DNA of 29,633 nucleotides. Source: Candidatus Omnitrophota bacterium (GTDB lineage Bacteria > Omnitrophota > Gorgyraeia > B26-G9). The notes under the pieces are model-generated. The model worked only from the letters and a program-made list of their open reading frames with translations, was not told where the DNA came from and did not search any database. The translations under genes were made by a program, and so were the position numbers. The DNA is taken from assembly GCA_022013205.1 (NCBI GenBank), contig JAKLQT010000088.1, forward strand, positions 1-29,633, given 5' to 3'. Position 1 is the stretch's first letter. Every line of letters begins with the position of its first letter. This document shows positions 1-7,427 of this stretch, piece after piece.

Positions 1-1110
1 CATCCGGATAAGTTATGTGATCAGGTTTCTGATGCCGTTCTGGATGCGCTTCTGCGGCAGGATAAATACAGTAGGGTGGCATGCGAAACTTATGTTACCA
101 TGGGCTTGATCATTGTGGGCGGGGAGATCACTACAAAAGCTTACATAGACATTCATGATATCGTGCGCAGGGTTATCAAAAGTATCGGTTATTCTCATCC
201 GAAATACGGATTTGATTATCATACCTGCGCGATTTTAAACGCTATTAATTCTCAATCCCCTGATATCGCCATGGGTGTAAATACAGGAGGTGCCGGTGAC
301 CAGGGAATGATGACCGGGTTTGCCTGCAGAGAAACTCCGGAACTAATGCCTTTACCGCTTATGCTTGCGCATAAACTGGTACATAAAATGAAGGAAGTAC
401 GTGAAAAAAAAATATTGCAGTATCTCGGCCCTGACGGTAAAGCCCAGGTAACCGTGGCCTATGAGAATGGCAAACCGAAAAAAGTAACCTCTGTGGTACT
501 TGCCTGCCAGCATACCGATGAGATCCTGAATAAGGCCAAGACACATATTACAGATAAATCGCGCGAACAGATAATTGATGTGATTGCTATGCCGGTTTTA
601 AAGAAATTAGCGGATAAGAATACGCGCTACTATGTGAATCAGACCGGAAAATTTACTATTGGCGGGCCTCAGTCTGATACCGGTATGACCGGGAGAAAGA
701 TCGTTGTTGACACTTACGGCGGATTTGCACCGGTTGGCGGAGGCGCTTTCTCCGGTAAAGACCCGACCAAGGTTGACCGCTCGGCTGCTTATATGGGCAG
801 ATATATTGCTAAAAATATAGTCGCGTCTGAGCTTGCTGATGTTTGTCATCTTCAGGTGGCCTATTGTATTGGTAAAAAAGAGCCAGTGTCTGTGGTAGTG
901 GATACCGTGGGAACAGGAAAAATATCTGATGAAAAGATCTCTCATCTGGTACGCAAGCACTTTCCGCTTTATCCTCAATCAATTATTACAAAACTTGACC
1001 TGCTTAAACCTGTTTATCAGGAAACTGCCTGTCACGGGCATTTCGGCAGAAAGGAATTCACCTGGGAAAAAACTGATATGGCGGCAATATTGAAGAAGGA
1101 AGCAAAGTAA
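1..1110 (+). CDS. metK: S-adenosylmethionine synthetase, 5' end missing
   Basis: Makes S-adenosylmethionine from methionine and ATP in the cytosol. The reading frame is open from base 1 and begins with HPDKLCDQVSDAVLDA, which matches the family's N-terminal GHPDK(I/L) nucleotide-site motif. About 14-16 residues therefore lie before the window, and the GTG at 76 is internal. Other family hallmarks are GAGDQGMM, the central GGAFSGKDPTKVDRSAAY phosphate-binding stretch and the C-terminal GHFGR...WEKTD. The 369 visible codons fit the usual length of about 385-400 residues. The gene is followed 110 nt later by ahcY, the next enzyme of the SAM cycle, so the two probably serve one methyl cycle. No frameshift or missing motif is seen. 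Identification is firm; only the start is unavailable. Confidence 0.97.
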   Translation, partial: HPDKLCDQVSDAVLDALLRQDKYSRVACETYVTMGLIIVGGEITTKAYIDIHDIVRRVIKSIGYSHPKYGFDYHTCAILNAINSQSPDIAMGVNTGGAGDQGMMTGFACRETPELMPLPLMLAHKLVHKMKEVREKKILQYLGPDGKAQVTVAYENGKPKKVTSVVLACQHTDEILNKAKTHITDKSREQIIDVIAMPVLKKLADKNTRYYVNQTGKFTIGGPQSDTGMTGRKIVVDTYGGFAPVGGGAFSGKDPTKVDRSAAYMGRYIAKNIVASELADVCHLQVAYCIGKKEPVSVVVDTVGTGKISDEKISHLVRKHFPLYPQSIITKLDLLKPVYQETACHGHFGRKEFTWEKTDMAAILKKEAK

Positions 1111-1122
1111 TTATTGGCCTCT

Positions 1123-1192
1123 TGCAAAACATAGTTCCGCGCAGATTGGCGCAGATTAAAACCAAGGATGATCGCGGATTTGTTGTTTTGCA
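1123..1192. repeat. CGCAGATT direct repeat inside a 9-bp inverted repeat
   Basis: The metK-ahcY spacer has two exact CGCAGATT units at 1140-1147 and 1150-1157 (period 10) and a degenerate third, CGCGGATT, at 1173-1180. These are enclosed by a 9-bp inverted repeat, tgcaaaaca at 1123-1131 and tgttttgca at 1184-1192. The enclosed distance (52 nt) and absence of a T-tract argue against a terminator. I recall CGCAGATT-type arrays as a common intergenic repeat class of environmental bacteria; here it looks like a decayed copy. Confidence 0.5.
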
Positions 1193-1220
1193 GCTAAGTG
1201 ATTAAGGATAAGGAGGAGTA

Positions 1221-2636
1221 ATGCCTGCGTTTGGTAATGATTTTAAGGTAAAAAACTTAAGCCTTGCGGATTTCGGCAGGAAAGAAATTGAAATTGCCGA
1301 ACATGAAATGCCTGGACTTATGTCGATTCGCAAAAAATATATTGATGCTAAGCCCCTTCAGGGTGTCAGGATAATGGGCTCATTGCATATGACTATCCAG
1401 ACTGCGGTATTAATCGAAACTTTGATTGACCTGGGAGCTGATGTGCGCTGGGCAAGCTGTAATATATTCTCAACTCAGGATCATGCTGCGGCGGCAATCG
1501 CAAAGGCGGGAATACCTGTTTTTGCCTGGAAAGGCGAGACCCTGGAGGATTTCTGGTGGTGTACTGAACAGGCACTGACCTTTCCCCAGGATAGGGGGCC
1601 GCAATTAATTGTTGATGACGGCGGGGACGCTACGCTTATGATGCAGCTTGGATTTAGGGCGGAAAAAGATCCGTCAATTCTTGATAGGAAATCCAGCGGA
1701 GAAGATGAGACATGGCTGCTTGCTTTGCTTAAACAAAGACAGAAAGATAATCCAAAAAAGTGGACATCAATGGTTAAGGAATGGAAAGGTGTTTCTGAGG
1801 AAACAACAACCGGGGTGCATAGGCTTTACCAGATGATGGAAAAAGGAGAATTGCTTGTTCCGGCGATAAACGTTAATGATTCGGTAACTAAATCAAAATT
1901 TGATAATCTCTATGGGTGCCGTGAATCCCTGAATGACGGGATAAAAAGAGCAACAGATGTGATGATTGCCGGAAAAGTCGCGGTTGTGTGCGGTTATGGT
2001 GATGTTGGTAAAGGCTCAGCAGCTTCTTTGCGCGGTTTAGGCGCAAGGGTTATTATTACAGAGATAGATCCAATTTGCGCTTTGCAGGCGGCTATGGAAG
2101 GATATGAAGTAAAGCCTATTGAGGATACACTGGGAATTGCCGATATCTATGTAACGGCTACCGGTAACCGCGATATAATCAGGATTGAGCATATTGAAAA
2201 AATGAAAAACCAGGCGATAATCTGCAATATCGGCCATTTTGACAATGAAATTCAGGTTGCAGGCCTTGAGAAATATAAGGGAATAAAAAAAGTAAATATA
2301 AAGCCTCAGGTGGATAAGTTCATCTTCCCGGACCAAAAGGAAGTATATCTGCTGGCTGAGGGCAGGCTGGTTAATCTCGGCTGCGCAACTGGCCATCCCT
2401 CATTTGTGATGTCAAATTCCTTTACTAATCAGATTTTGGCCCAGATAGACCTTTGGGAAAATAAGGATAATTACGAGGCAAAGGTCTATTGCCTGCCTAA
2501 ATATCTTGATGAAGAGGTTGCCAGACTGCACCTTGATCGTATCGGAGTCAAACTCACTAAACTGACTAAGGCCCAATCAGAGTATCTGGGCATACCGATA
2601 GAGGGGCCGTATAAGCCGGATCATTATCGGTATTAG
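1221..2636 (+). CDS. ahcY: adenosylhomocysteinase (S-adenosyl-L-homocysteine hydrolase)
   Basis: Hydrolyses S-adenosylhomocysteine, the product of SAM-dependent methylation, to adenosine and homocysteine using bound NAD. The ATG follows a strong ribosome site (aaggaggag, about 4 nt upstream). Visible motifs are GSLHMTIQTAVLIETL (about 53-68), CNIFSTQDHAAAAI (80-93), DDGGDAT (132-138), the Rossmann NAD motif CGYGDVGKG (257-265) and the conserved C-terminus YKPDHYRY. Its 471 residues and the insertion at about 150-195 place it in the longer bacterial class of about 465-470 residues. It lies 110 nt after metK on the same strand and may share its transcript. No SAH-riboswitch consensus was recognised upstream. 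Confidence 0.97.
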   Translation: MPAFGNDFKVKNLSLADFGRKEIEIAEHEMPGLMSIRKKYIDAKPLQGVRIMGSLHMTIQTAVLIETLIDLGADVRWASCNIFSTQDHAAAAIAKAGIPVFAWKGETLEDFWWCTEQALTFPQDRGPQLIVDDGGDATLMMQLGFRAEKDPSILDRKSSGEDETWLLALLKQRQKDNPKKWTSMVKEWKGVSEETTTGVHRLYQMMEKGELLVPAINVNDSVTKSKFDNLYGCRESLNDGIKRATDVMIAGKVAVVCGYGDVGKGSAASLRGLGARVIITEIDPICALQAAMEGYEVKPIEDTLGIADIYVTATGNRDIIRIEHIEKMKNQAIICNIGHFDNEIQVAGLEKYKGIKKVNIKPQVDKFIFPDQKEVYLLAEGRLVNLGCATGHPSFVMSNSFTNQILAQIDLWENKDNYEAKVYCLPKYLDEEVARLHLDRIGVKLTKLTKAQSEYLGIPIEGPYKPDHYRY

Positions 2637-2942
2637 TAGTAAGAACCAGTTACCAGTAACCAGTTGCCAGATACAAATAAAAATAGGGAGATGTGATGAC
2701 ACTCGGTAAGGTTTAACGGTAACGAAGCCCGTATCGGTAACGTTAACGGTTACGGTTAAAAATAATGAATTTTAAGCCGATAGTCTTTGCCCTAAGACGA
2801 AACGGGCATCGCCACCTTAACCATAACCTTTTAAAGCTACAACTGTTAATCTGACTCTTGAATTATACAAAAAATCGATGGATAAGGCACGAAAAGCTAA
2901 AAAGCAAAAACTATAAAACAAACAATATTTGGGGAGGGAAAT
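2637..2942. repeat. 306-nt spacer with heptamer array and imperfect inverted repeat
   Basis: No gene is supported between ahcY and the aldolase. At 2645-2670 there is an almost perfect period-7 array (accagtt, accagta, accagtt, gccag). At 2711-2736 and 2798-2822 there are two arms that pair as an imperfect inverted repeat of about 26 bp; the core gaagcccgtatcg against the complement gatgcccgtttcg matches at 11 of 13. The left arm runs into further taacggt/ggtaac-rich sequence at 2738-2758. The last 40 nt are AT-rich and lead to the aldolase ribosome site. I see no convincing promoter. Confidence 0.5.
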
Positions 2943-3953
2943 TTGATAGTTTCTTATAAGGAGCTTGGTTTAGTAAACACAAGGGAAATGTTTAAAAAGG
3001 CAATGGAAGGCAAATATGCCGTACCTGCTTACAATTTTAATAATATGGAGCAGATACAGGCGATCATAATTGCCTGTGTCCAAACGCAATCACCGGTAAT
3101 TCTACAGGTTTCAAGCGGGGCGCGTAAATACGCAAATCAAACCCTGCTTACATATCTCGGTCAGGGTGCGGTAGAAATGATGAAGGAACTGGCTCGAGAA
3201 AAAGGGTTGAAAGATATCCCGATCGCGCTGCATCTTGATCACGGTGATACTTTTGAACTTGCCAAATCCTGTATTGATTGCGGGTTTTCCTCTGTAATGA
3301 TTGACGGATCGCATCACTCTTTTGAAAAAAATATTTCCTTGACAAAGAAGGTTGTTGAATACGCGCACGTTAGAGATGTTACTGTTGAGGGGGAGCTGGG
3401 AGTTCTTGCCGGTATTGAGGATGATGTTGTTGCCGAAAAATCAACCTATACACATCCGGAAGAGGTTATAGAATTTGTTAATAAAACCGGGGTGGATTCC
3501 CTGGCAATCTCGATTGGAACCTCTCATGGAGCAAATAAATTCAAGCCTGAGCAGTGCACAAAAAATGAACAGGGTGTTTATATCCCTCCGGAGCTGAGGT
3601 TTGATATCCTGGAAGAGATCGAGAAAAAGATACCCGGATTTTCCATAGTTTTACACGGTGCATCATCTGTGCCTGGGGATGCGGTAAAAATAATTAATGA
3701 AAACGGCGGCGCTTTAAAGGATACTGTGGGTATCCCTGAGGAACAGTTGAGGAAAGCTACAAAATCCGCTGTGTGTAAAGTAAATATTGACTCCGACGGA
3801 AGGCTCTGGATGACCGCGGCGATAAGAAAACACATGGCTGAAAAGCCATCTGATTTTGACCCGCGCCAATATTTAGGCCCGGCCAGGGCGGCGTTAATAG
3901 ACATGTATATGCATAAGAATGTGTATGTGCTTGGATCAAACAATAAGGCTTAA
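2943..3953 (+). CDS. fba: class II fructose-1,6-bisphosphate aldolase
   Basis: Reversible zinc-dependent cleavage of fructose 1,6-bisphosphate to dihydroxyacetone phosphate and glyceraldehyde 3-phosphate in glycolysis and gluconeogenesis. The start is TTG at 2943, placed directly after ggggaggg; the next ATG (2988) would delete the conserved SYKELGLVNTREMF opening. Family motifs are PAYNFNNMEQ (28-37), LHLDHGD (96-102; catalytic Asp99 and zinc His100), VEGELG (148-153), GTSHGANKF (192-200; His195), VLHGASS (236-242; His238) and VNIDSD (280-285). Length of 336 is normal. Substrate specificity for fructose rather than tagatose bisphosphate is inferred. The gene converges with lptG across a 79-nt gap, and no clear terminator is seen there. 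Confidence 0.92.
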   Translation: MIVSYKELGLVNTREMFKKAMEGKYAVPAYNFNNMEQIQAIIIACVQTQSPVILQVSSGARKYANQTLLTYLGQGAVEMMKELAREKGLKDIPIALHLDHGDTFELAKSCIDCGFSSVMIDGSHHSFEKNISLTKKVVEYAHVRDVTVEGELGVLAGIEDDVVAEKSTYTHPEEVIEFVNKTGVDSLAISIGTSHGANKFKPEQCTKNEQGVYIPPELRFDILEEIEKKIPGFSIVLHGASSVPGDAVKIINENGGALKDTVGIPEEQLRKATKSAVCKVNIDSDGRLWMTAAIRKHMAEKPSDFDPRQYLGPARAALIDMYMHKNVYVLGSNNKA

Positions 3954-4032
3954 ATATCGATTGTCTTTTGGTCATGCTTAATTAGGTTGGACTCTTTTGA
4001 TATTATTTATTCCAATCCAGATAAGAAGGAAC

Positions 4033-5121
4033 CTATTTTTTTACCGATTCAATGAGCCCGATTCCTATAAAAAGAAAGACAATATTGGTTATCCAGGCAG
4101 ACAATAGGGGGGGCAGAAAGCCGATTTTTCCTAAAGACAGGCATATGGCATTAAGCCCCCAGTAACTGAAGCTGATCCCAATACTTGTTGCTATCCCGAG
4201 AAAAAGGCTTTCACTTCTAGCACGGGTTAAGGTAAAGGGTACTGCAAAGAATATGATAATAAAATTTGCCAAAGGAAACGCGATTTTATTGTAAAGTATG
4301 ACCAGCTCTTTATGGGTATTTAAACCGCTGCGTTTTAGCCTTCTGACATATTTTTTAAGCTGCCAATAACTCATTAAATCAGGCTGTAGATCAGCGCGTT
4401 GGATGTCTTGCGGTTTTTCGTCTATGAGAATCACTTTTTCCGTAAAGCTGCGCGGTGCTGATTTTATCTTGCCGTCAACGTAGTCGGTAATAATACAATC
4501 GTAAAAAATCCAGAATCCCTCAACCCATTGCGCTCCTTTAGCCACTATAAGGCGGGTTAGTTCATTAATTTTGTTGTTTTCGGAAATGGTTACATTTGTC
4601 ATCTGCTGTCGTTTTACATCGTAACTATTAATAATGAATATCCTGTTTTTTGTCCCAAGCAGAGCGATATCTTTCATTATATGGTTCTTTTCTTTATTAG
4701 CCTGCGGCTTAAAGTATTCTTGTTTGAGCTTTATTGAATGCAGATATGAATTAGGTTTTATGAGTTCATTTACGCTGAAACTCACCACGCTCATAAGAAT
4801 TCCAAAACCAAGGAATATCCAGATGATAGACCAGAGATTGACCCCGATAGCCTTTATAGCCATTATCTCATTATTGCGGTTAAGTGTTCCAAGGGTGAAA
4901 ATTGTTGCCAGAATGATTATGACCGGAGAAATGTTAACAAATATGAAAGGGGTCAGAGAAAAGTAATAATCACAAAGCACAAAGAGCGGTACTTTCGCTT
5001 TCATAATCTCATCAAGTGAGTCAAAAAGGTCGATTATCCAGGACAGGCTGATAAATAGTATAAAGCAGCCGATTAAAGGCTTTAAAAATTCACCCAGTAT
5101 ATATTCTCGAATTATTCTCAT
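4033..5121 (-). CDS. lptG: LPS export ABC transporter permease LptG (YjgP/YjgQ family)
   Basis: Inner-membrane permease that works with LptF and the ATPase LptB to extract lipopolysaccharide and pass it to the periplasmic bridge. The 362 residues match the family (about 360). The layout is typical: three N-terminal membrane segments (about 12-31, 55-78, 97-118), a periplasmic domain of about 150 residues, and three C-terminal segments. NEIMAIKAIGVN (84-95) is the family's cytoplasmic motif. It starts 3 nt after the lptF stop, so translation is probably coupled. Assignment as LptG rather than LptF rests on being the second gene of the pair. No lptB or lptC gene is in the window. Confidence 0.88.
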   Translation of the reverse strand: MRIIREYILGEFLKPLIGCFILFISLSWIIDLFDSLDEIMKAKVPLFVLCDYYFSLTPFIFVNISPVIIILATIFTLGTLNRNNEIMAIKAIGVNLWSIIWIFLGFGILMSVVSFSVNELIKPNSYLHSIKLKQEYFKPQANKEKNHIMKDIALLGTKNRIFIINSYDVKRQQMTNVTISENNKINELTRLIVAKGAQWVEGFWIFYDCIITDYVDGKIKSAPRSFTEKVILIDEKPQDIQRADLQPDLMSYWQLKKYVRRLKRSGLNTHKELVILYNKIAFPLANFIIIFFAVPFTLTRARSESLFLGIATSIGISFSYWGLNAICLSLGKIGFLPPLLSAWITNIVFLFIGIGLIESVKK

Positions 5122-5124
5122 GCT

Positions 5125-6219
5125 TTATTCTTCCAGAACTTTATAACTCAAACATAAACCGATAAAAAGGAATATCATGTTCGGCAGCCATACACCGATC
5201 ACAGGAAATATTTTATTTCGCAAAGCAAGGCTTTCTCCAAAAGCCATGAGTAAATAGTATAACAAACAAATCGCGATGCTCAAAGAAAAACCTAGCGATC
5301 TTTCCCTGCGTTTGACGCGTATAGCCAGGGGCACACCGATAAATATAAAGATCAAGCTGCTGAAAGCAAGAGAATACTTTCTATACAAGCCGACTTGTAA
5401 GGGGCGGTAATCAATCTCCAGCTTTTTCATTTCTTTAATATCATTCTCAATCTCTTTAATCGTCATGTCTGAGGCTTTTTTATCCAGCTTTTGTATTTCC
5501 TGTTTTTCTTTGAGGTCCAGCGTAATATGGTAATTTTTGAAATTGAGTTTATAGAACACGCTTGGGTCATCAAAACTCGGCTCATCGGCAGAACCATTCT
5601 TAAGTAACAGTTTAACAGCGCTTTTCTCAGGGATAGAAATGAATTCACCGCGCTGGGCAATAATAGTCCTGGTCGGCTTATCGGTTTGCGGCTGGTATAT
5701 TCTGATATCCTCTAAATATTCGCCTCTTATTTTGTAAATAAACATAATGTGATTCTTGAAAGCTTTTATAAATGTTTTTTCCTCTAAGTAAGCGGCCGGC
5801 TTTTTTACCCCGATTTCCTGCAAAGTAGAACGCATTAAATAATGCGCTCTCGGGATAATCGTGTCATTAAAATAAAGACAAAGGAGACTGAACATAATGC
5901 CGATAAGCAGGATAATCCCGAGAATAGGGTAAAGGCTTATACCGCTTGAACGGATAGCCGTTATCTCATTGTCGTACGCCATACGCCCAAAGCAGAGCAG
6001 GCTCGCGCAAAGAATGGATATAGGGATAGAAAATACAAATAAGCTGGGTAAAAGATACGCGAACAGACGTAATACAACAAGAGGATTAACCCCCTTGGCT
6101 ATAACCAATTCGACCAGCTTGACCATATTTCCTACTACAAGAATAAAACTGATAATAACAAGCGCTAGTGAAAAGAGGGTAAGCCACTCAGAAAGCACGT
6201 ATTTTTTTAATATCCGCAT
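5125..6219 (-). CDS. lptF: LPS export ABC transporter permease LptF (YjgP/YjgQ family)
   Basis: First of two tandem paralogous permeases that form the membrane part of the LptBFG lipopolysaccharide exporter. At 364 residues it has the family layout: three N-terminal membrane helices (about 15-40, 55-80, 97-120), a soluble periplasmic region (about 125-270) and three C-terminal helices. DNEITAIRSSG (83-93) corresponds to NEIMAIKAIG in the neighbour. The ATG at 6219 lies 4 nt after the comF stop, and its ribosome site (aaggt) overlaps the end of comF. The pair implies an LPS-bearing outer membrane. The F/G distinction is by gene order; membership of the YjgP/YjgQ family is clear. Confidence 0.88.
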   Translation of the reverse strand: MRILKKYVLSEWLTLFSLALVIISFILVVGNMVKLVELVIAKGVNPLVVLRLFAYLLPSLFVFSIPISILCASLLCFGRMAYDNEITAIRSSGISLYPILGIILLIGIMFSLLCLYFNDTIIPRAHYLMRSTLQEIGVKKPAAYLEEKTFIKAFKNHIMFIYKIRGEYLEDIRIYQPQTDKPTRTIIAQRGEFISIPEKSAVKLLLKNGSADEPSFDDPSVFYKLNFKNYHITLDLKEKQEIQKLDKKASDMTIKEIENDIKEMKKLEIDYRPLQVGLYRKYSLAFSSLIFIFIGVPLAIRVKRRERSLGFSLSIAICLLYYLLMAFGESLALRNKIFPVIGVWLPNMIFLFIGLCLSYKVLEE

Positions 6220-6223
6220 TATT

Positions 6224-6961
6224 TTACCTTGCGATAGTTAATGTATAAACTTTTTTTGCTCCGGCATTTTTCAATACACGGGAGCACTCATTCAGTGTCG
6301 CCCCTGTTGTAAAAATATCATCAACGATAAGTATTGACTTGTTTTTAAAAAAAACTTTATCCGCGCAGCCAAAAGCATCTCTCATATTCTTTTGCCTTTT
6401 TCCCAAAGGCAGCTGATACTGAGAGAGTGTTTTCCTGACGCGCTTAAGGTTATCAAAAGAAGCGGGTATATCCAAATTCAGTCTGATAAATTCCGCTAGA
6501 ATTTCCGCCTGGTTAAATCCGCGTTCCTTTAATTTCGATCTATGCAAAGGCACCGCCATAATCAGATCAATACTATCTAAGGTGAAATGTTTTTTGAGAA
6601 ACGCCAGCATAATCTTTGACAGATTTCGGCCAATCTTCAATTTGCGCTTATATTTAAAAAGTTGAATGCATTTGCGGGCAATTCCCGCGTACTCACAAAC
6701 ACTCAGAGCCCGGTCAAAATAGTACTGCTTATGCCGGCATTCAGCGCATGAATCATTTGCCATGGCAGTACTACTCTTCAGGCTAGCCCCGCATTTTTTA
6801 CAAAAAGGTGCTGCATTTACATCGATCTTTTCCAGACAAGCCTTGCAGGCGCCCTCATATGAACTATCGTCAATTGATTTTGAGCATATCAGGCAATACC
6901 TGGGGTAAATAATATCAATAAATGATGCCCAAAATAACTTTAGTTTTACTAAATTAAGCAT
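6224..6961 (-). CDS. comF: ComF family protein (zinc-finger plus phosphoribosyltransferase fold)
   Basis: ComF proteins are linked to DNA uptake in competent bacteria but also occur widely in species not known to be competent. The N-terminus has four CxxC pairs (23/26, 39/42, 54/57, 72/75), a likely zinc-binding part. The C-terminus is a PRPP-binding phosphoribosyltransferase fold, with RGFNQAE (147-153) and LIVDDIFTTGAT (211-222). Length of 245 is typical. It is the promoter-proximal gene of a three-gene unit with lptF and lptG; I know of no functional link. The ribosome site is weak (agagag just before the ATG). Family identity is firm; the cellular role is not. Confidence 0.9.
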   Translation of the reverse strand: MLNLVKLKLFWASFIDIIYPRYCLICSKSIDDSSYEGACKACLEKIDVNAAPFCKKCGASLKSSTAMANDSCAECRHKQYYFDRALSVCEYAGIARKCIQLFKYKRKLKIGRNLSKIMLAFLKKHFTLDSIDLIMAVPLHRSKLKERGFNQAEILAEFIRLNLDIPASFDNLKRVRKTLSQYQLPLGKRQKNMRDAFGCADKVFFKNKSILIVDDIFTTGATLNECSRVLKNAGAKKVYTLTIAR

Positions 6962-6985
6962 TTTTCTCTCTTAATCGTAGGATTT

Positions 6986-7014
6986 ACTATATCATAAATA
7001 ATGAAGTTTTACAA
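6986..7014 (-). promoter_or_regulatory. putative sigma-70 promoter for comF-lptF-lptG
   Basis: On the minus strand there is a -35 TTGTAA (7009-7014) and a -10 TATAGT (6986-6991) separated by 17 nt, about 25 nt upstream of the comF start. The -35 matches consensus at 4 of 6 and the -10 at 5 of 6. The surrounding sequence is AT-rich, so a chance match is possible. Confidence 0.5.
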
Positions 7015-7067
7015 AAATACTCTTTAATCCCCAACTCTTGGATAGAAAACACTTTTCCTTTGCTTAT

Positions 7068-7129
7068 CAAACAGATAGGGGGAATTGTATTTGCGAGAAT
7101 GAGTAAATACAATTTTACCTGGCTGTTTG
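7068..7129. repeat. 25-bp imperfect inverted repeat (hairpin)
   Basis: Arms at 7068-7092 and 7105-7129 match at 20 of 25 positions around a 12-nt loop. The inner 10 bp (aattgtattt / aaatacaatt) and outer 7 bp (caaacag / ctgtttg) are perfect. There is no T-tract on either side, so it does not look like an intrinsic terminator. It sits about 55 nt upstream of the putative comF promoter. Confidence 0.7.
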
Positions 7130-7166
7130 TCTTGATTTACTTCTTAAATAACTTTTTCACCTTTTA

Positions 7167-7394
7167 AGGAATTATCCGCCTACTTCGAAACTCACGCGCT
7201 TTATCCGTGGATGAATGACTGAGTCGACGTAAATGAGCACTTATCATCTAAAGGAATAATGCTTCGGTGGATTGCGCGGCAGGTTAATAATCCTCCCACT
7301 GCCTGCCCTCTGCAGCTTTAGCAAAGCAAGCCAAGGGCCTTTGCAGGGGTATTTCAATAACTAACCACGGCCTTTAGCCCGTGTGACTTATTGA
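7167..7394. mobile_element. decayed IS200/IS605- or REP-like hairpins, no transposase
   Basis: Two degenerate copies of the palindrome family CCACGGGCTTTAGCCCGTGG lie in this gene-free stretch. One is at about 7191-7212 (cacgcgctttatccgtgg, followed by atgaatgactgagtcgacg). The other is at 7366-7383 (cacggcctttagcccgtg) inside a longer hairpin, tcaataa at 7354-7360 and ttattga at 7388-7394. Such hairpins typically mark ends of IS200/IS605 elements or REP sequences moved by related transposases. No transposase frame remains. This assignment is from remembered motif style, not a database match. Confidence 0.4.
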
Positions 7395-7427
7395 TGGAAT
7401 GCACAAAGGAATTCGAGCAATTAATAT

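Noticed and set aside
76..78. GTG at 76 as the metK start
   Set aside because: The frame is open upstream to base 1 and encodes the conserved HPDK motif, so the gene begins outside the window.
1111..1220. SAM or SAH riboswitch before ahcY
   Set aside because: None of the conserved core sequences of those riboswitches could be recognised; the spacer is explained by repeats.
2827..2913. Short peptide-coding stretch ending KKSMDKARKAKKQKL before the aldolase
   Set aside because: The frame has an upstream stop at 2824-2826, no suitable start codon and no ribosome site.
3954..4032. Bidirectional terminator between the aldolase and lptG
   Set aside because: Only weak bulged stems (ggttgga / tccaatcc) are seen, without a convincing T-run next to the stem.
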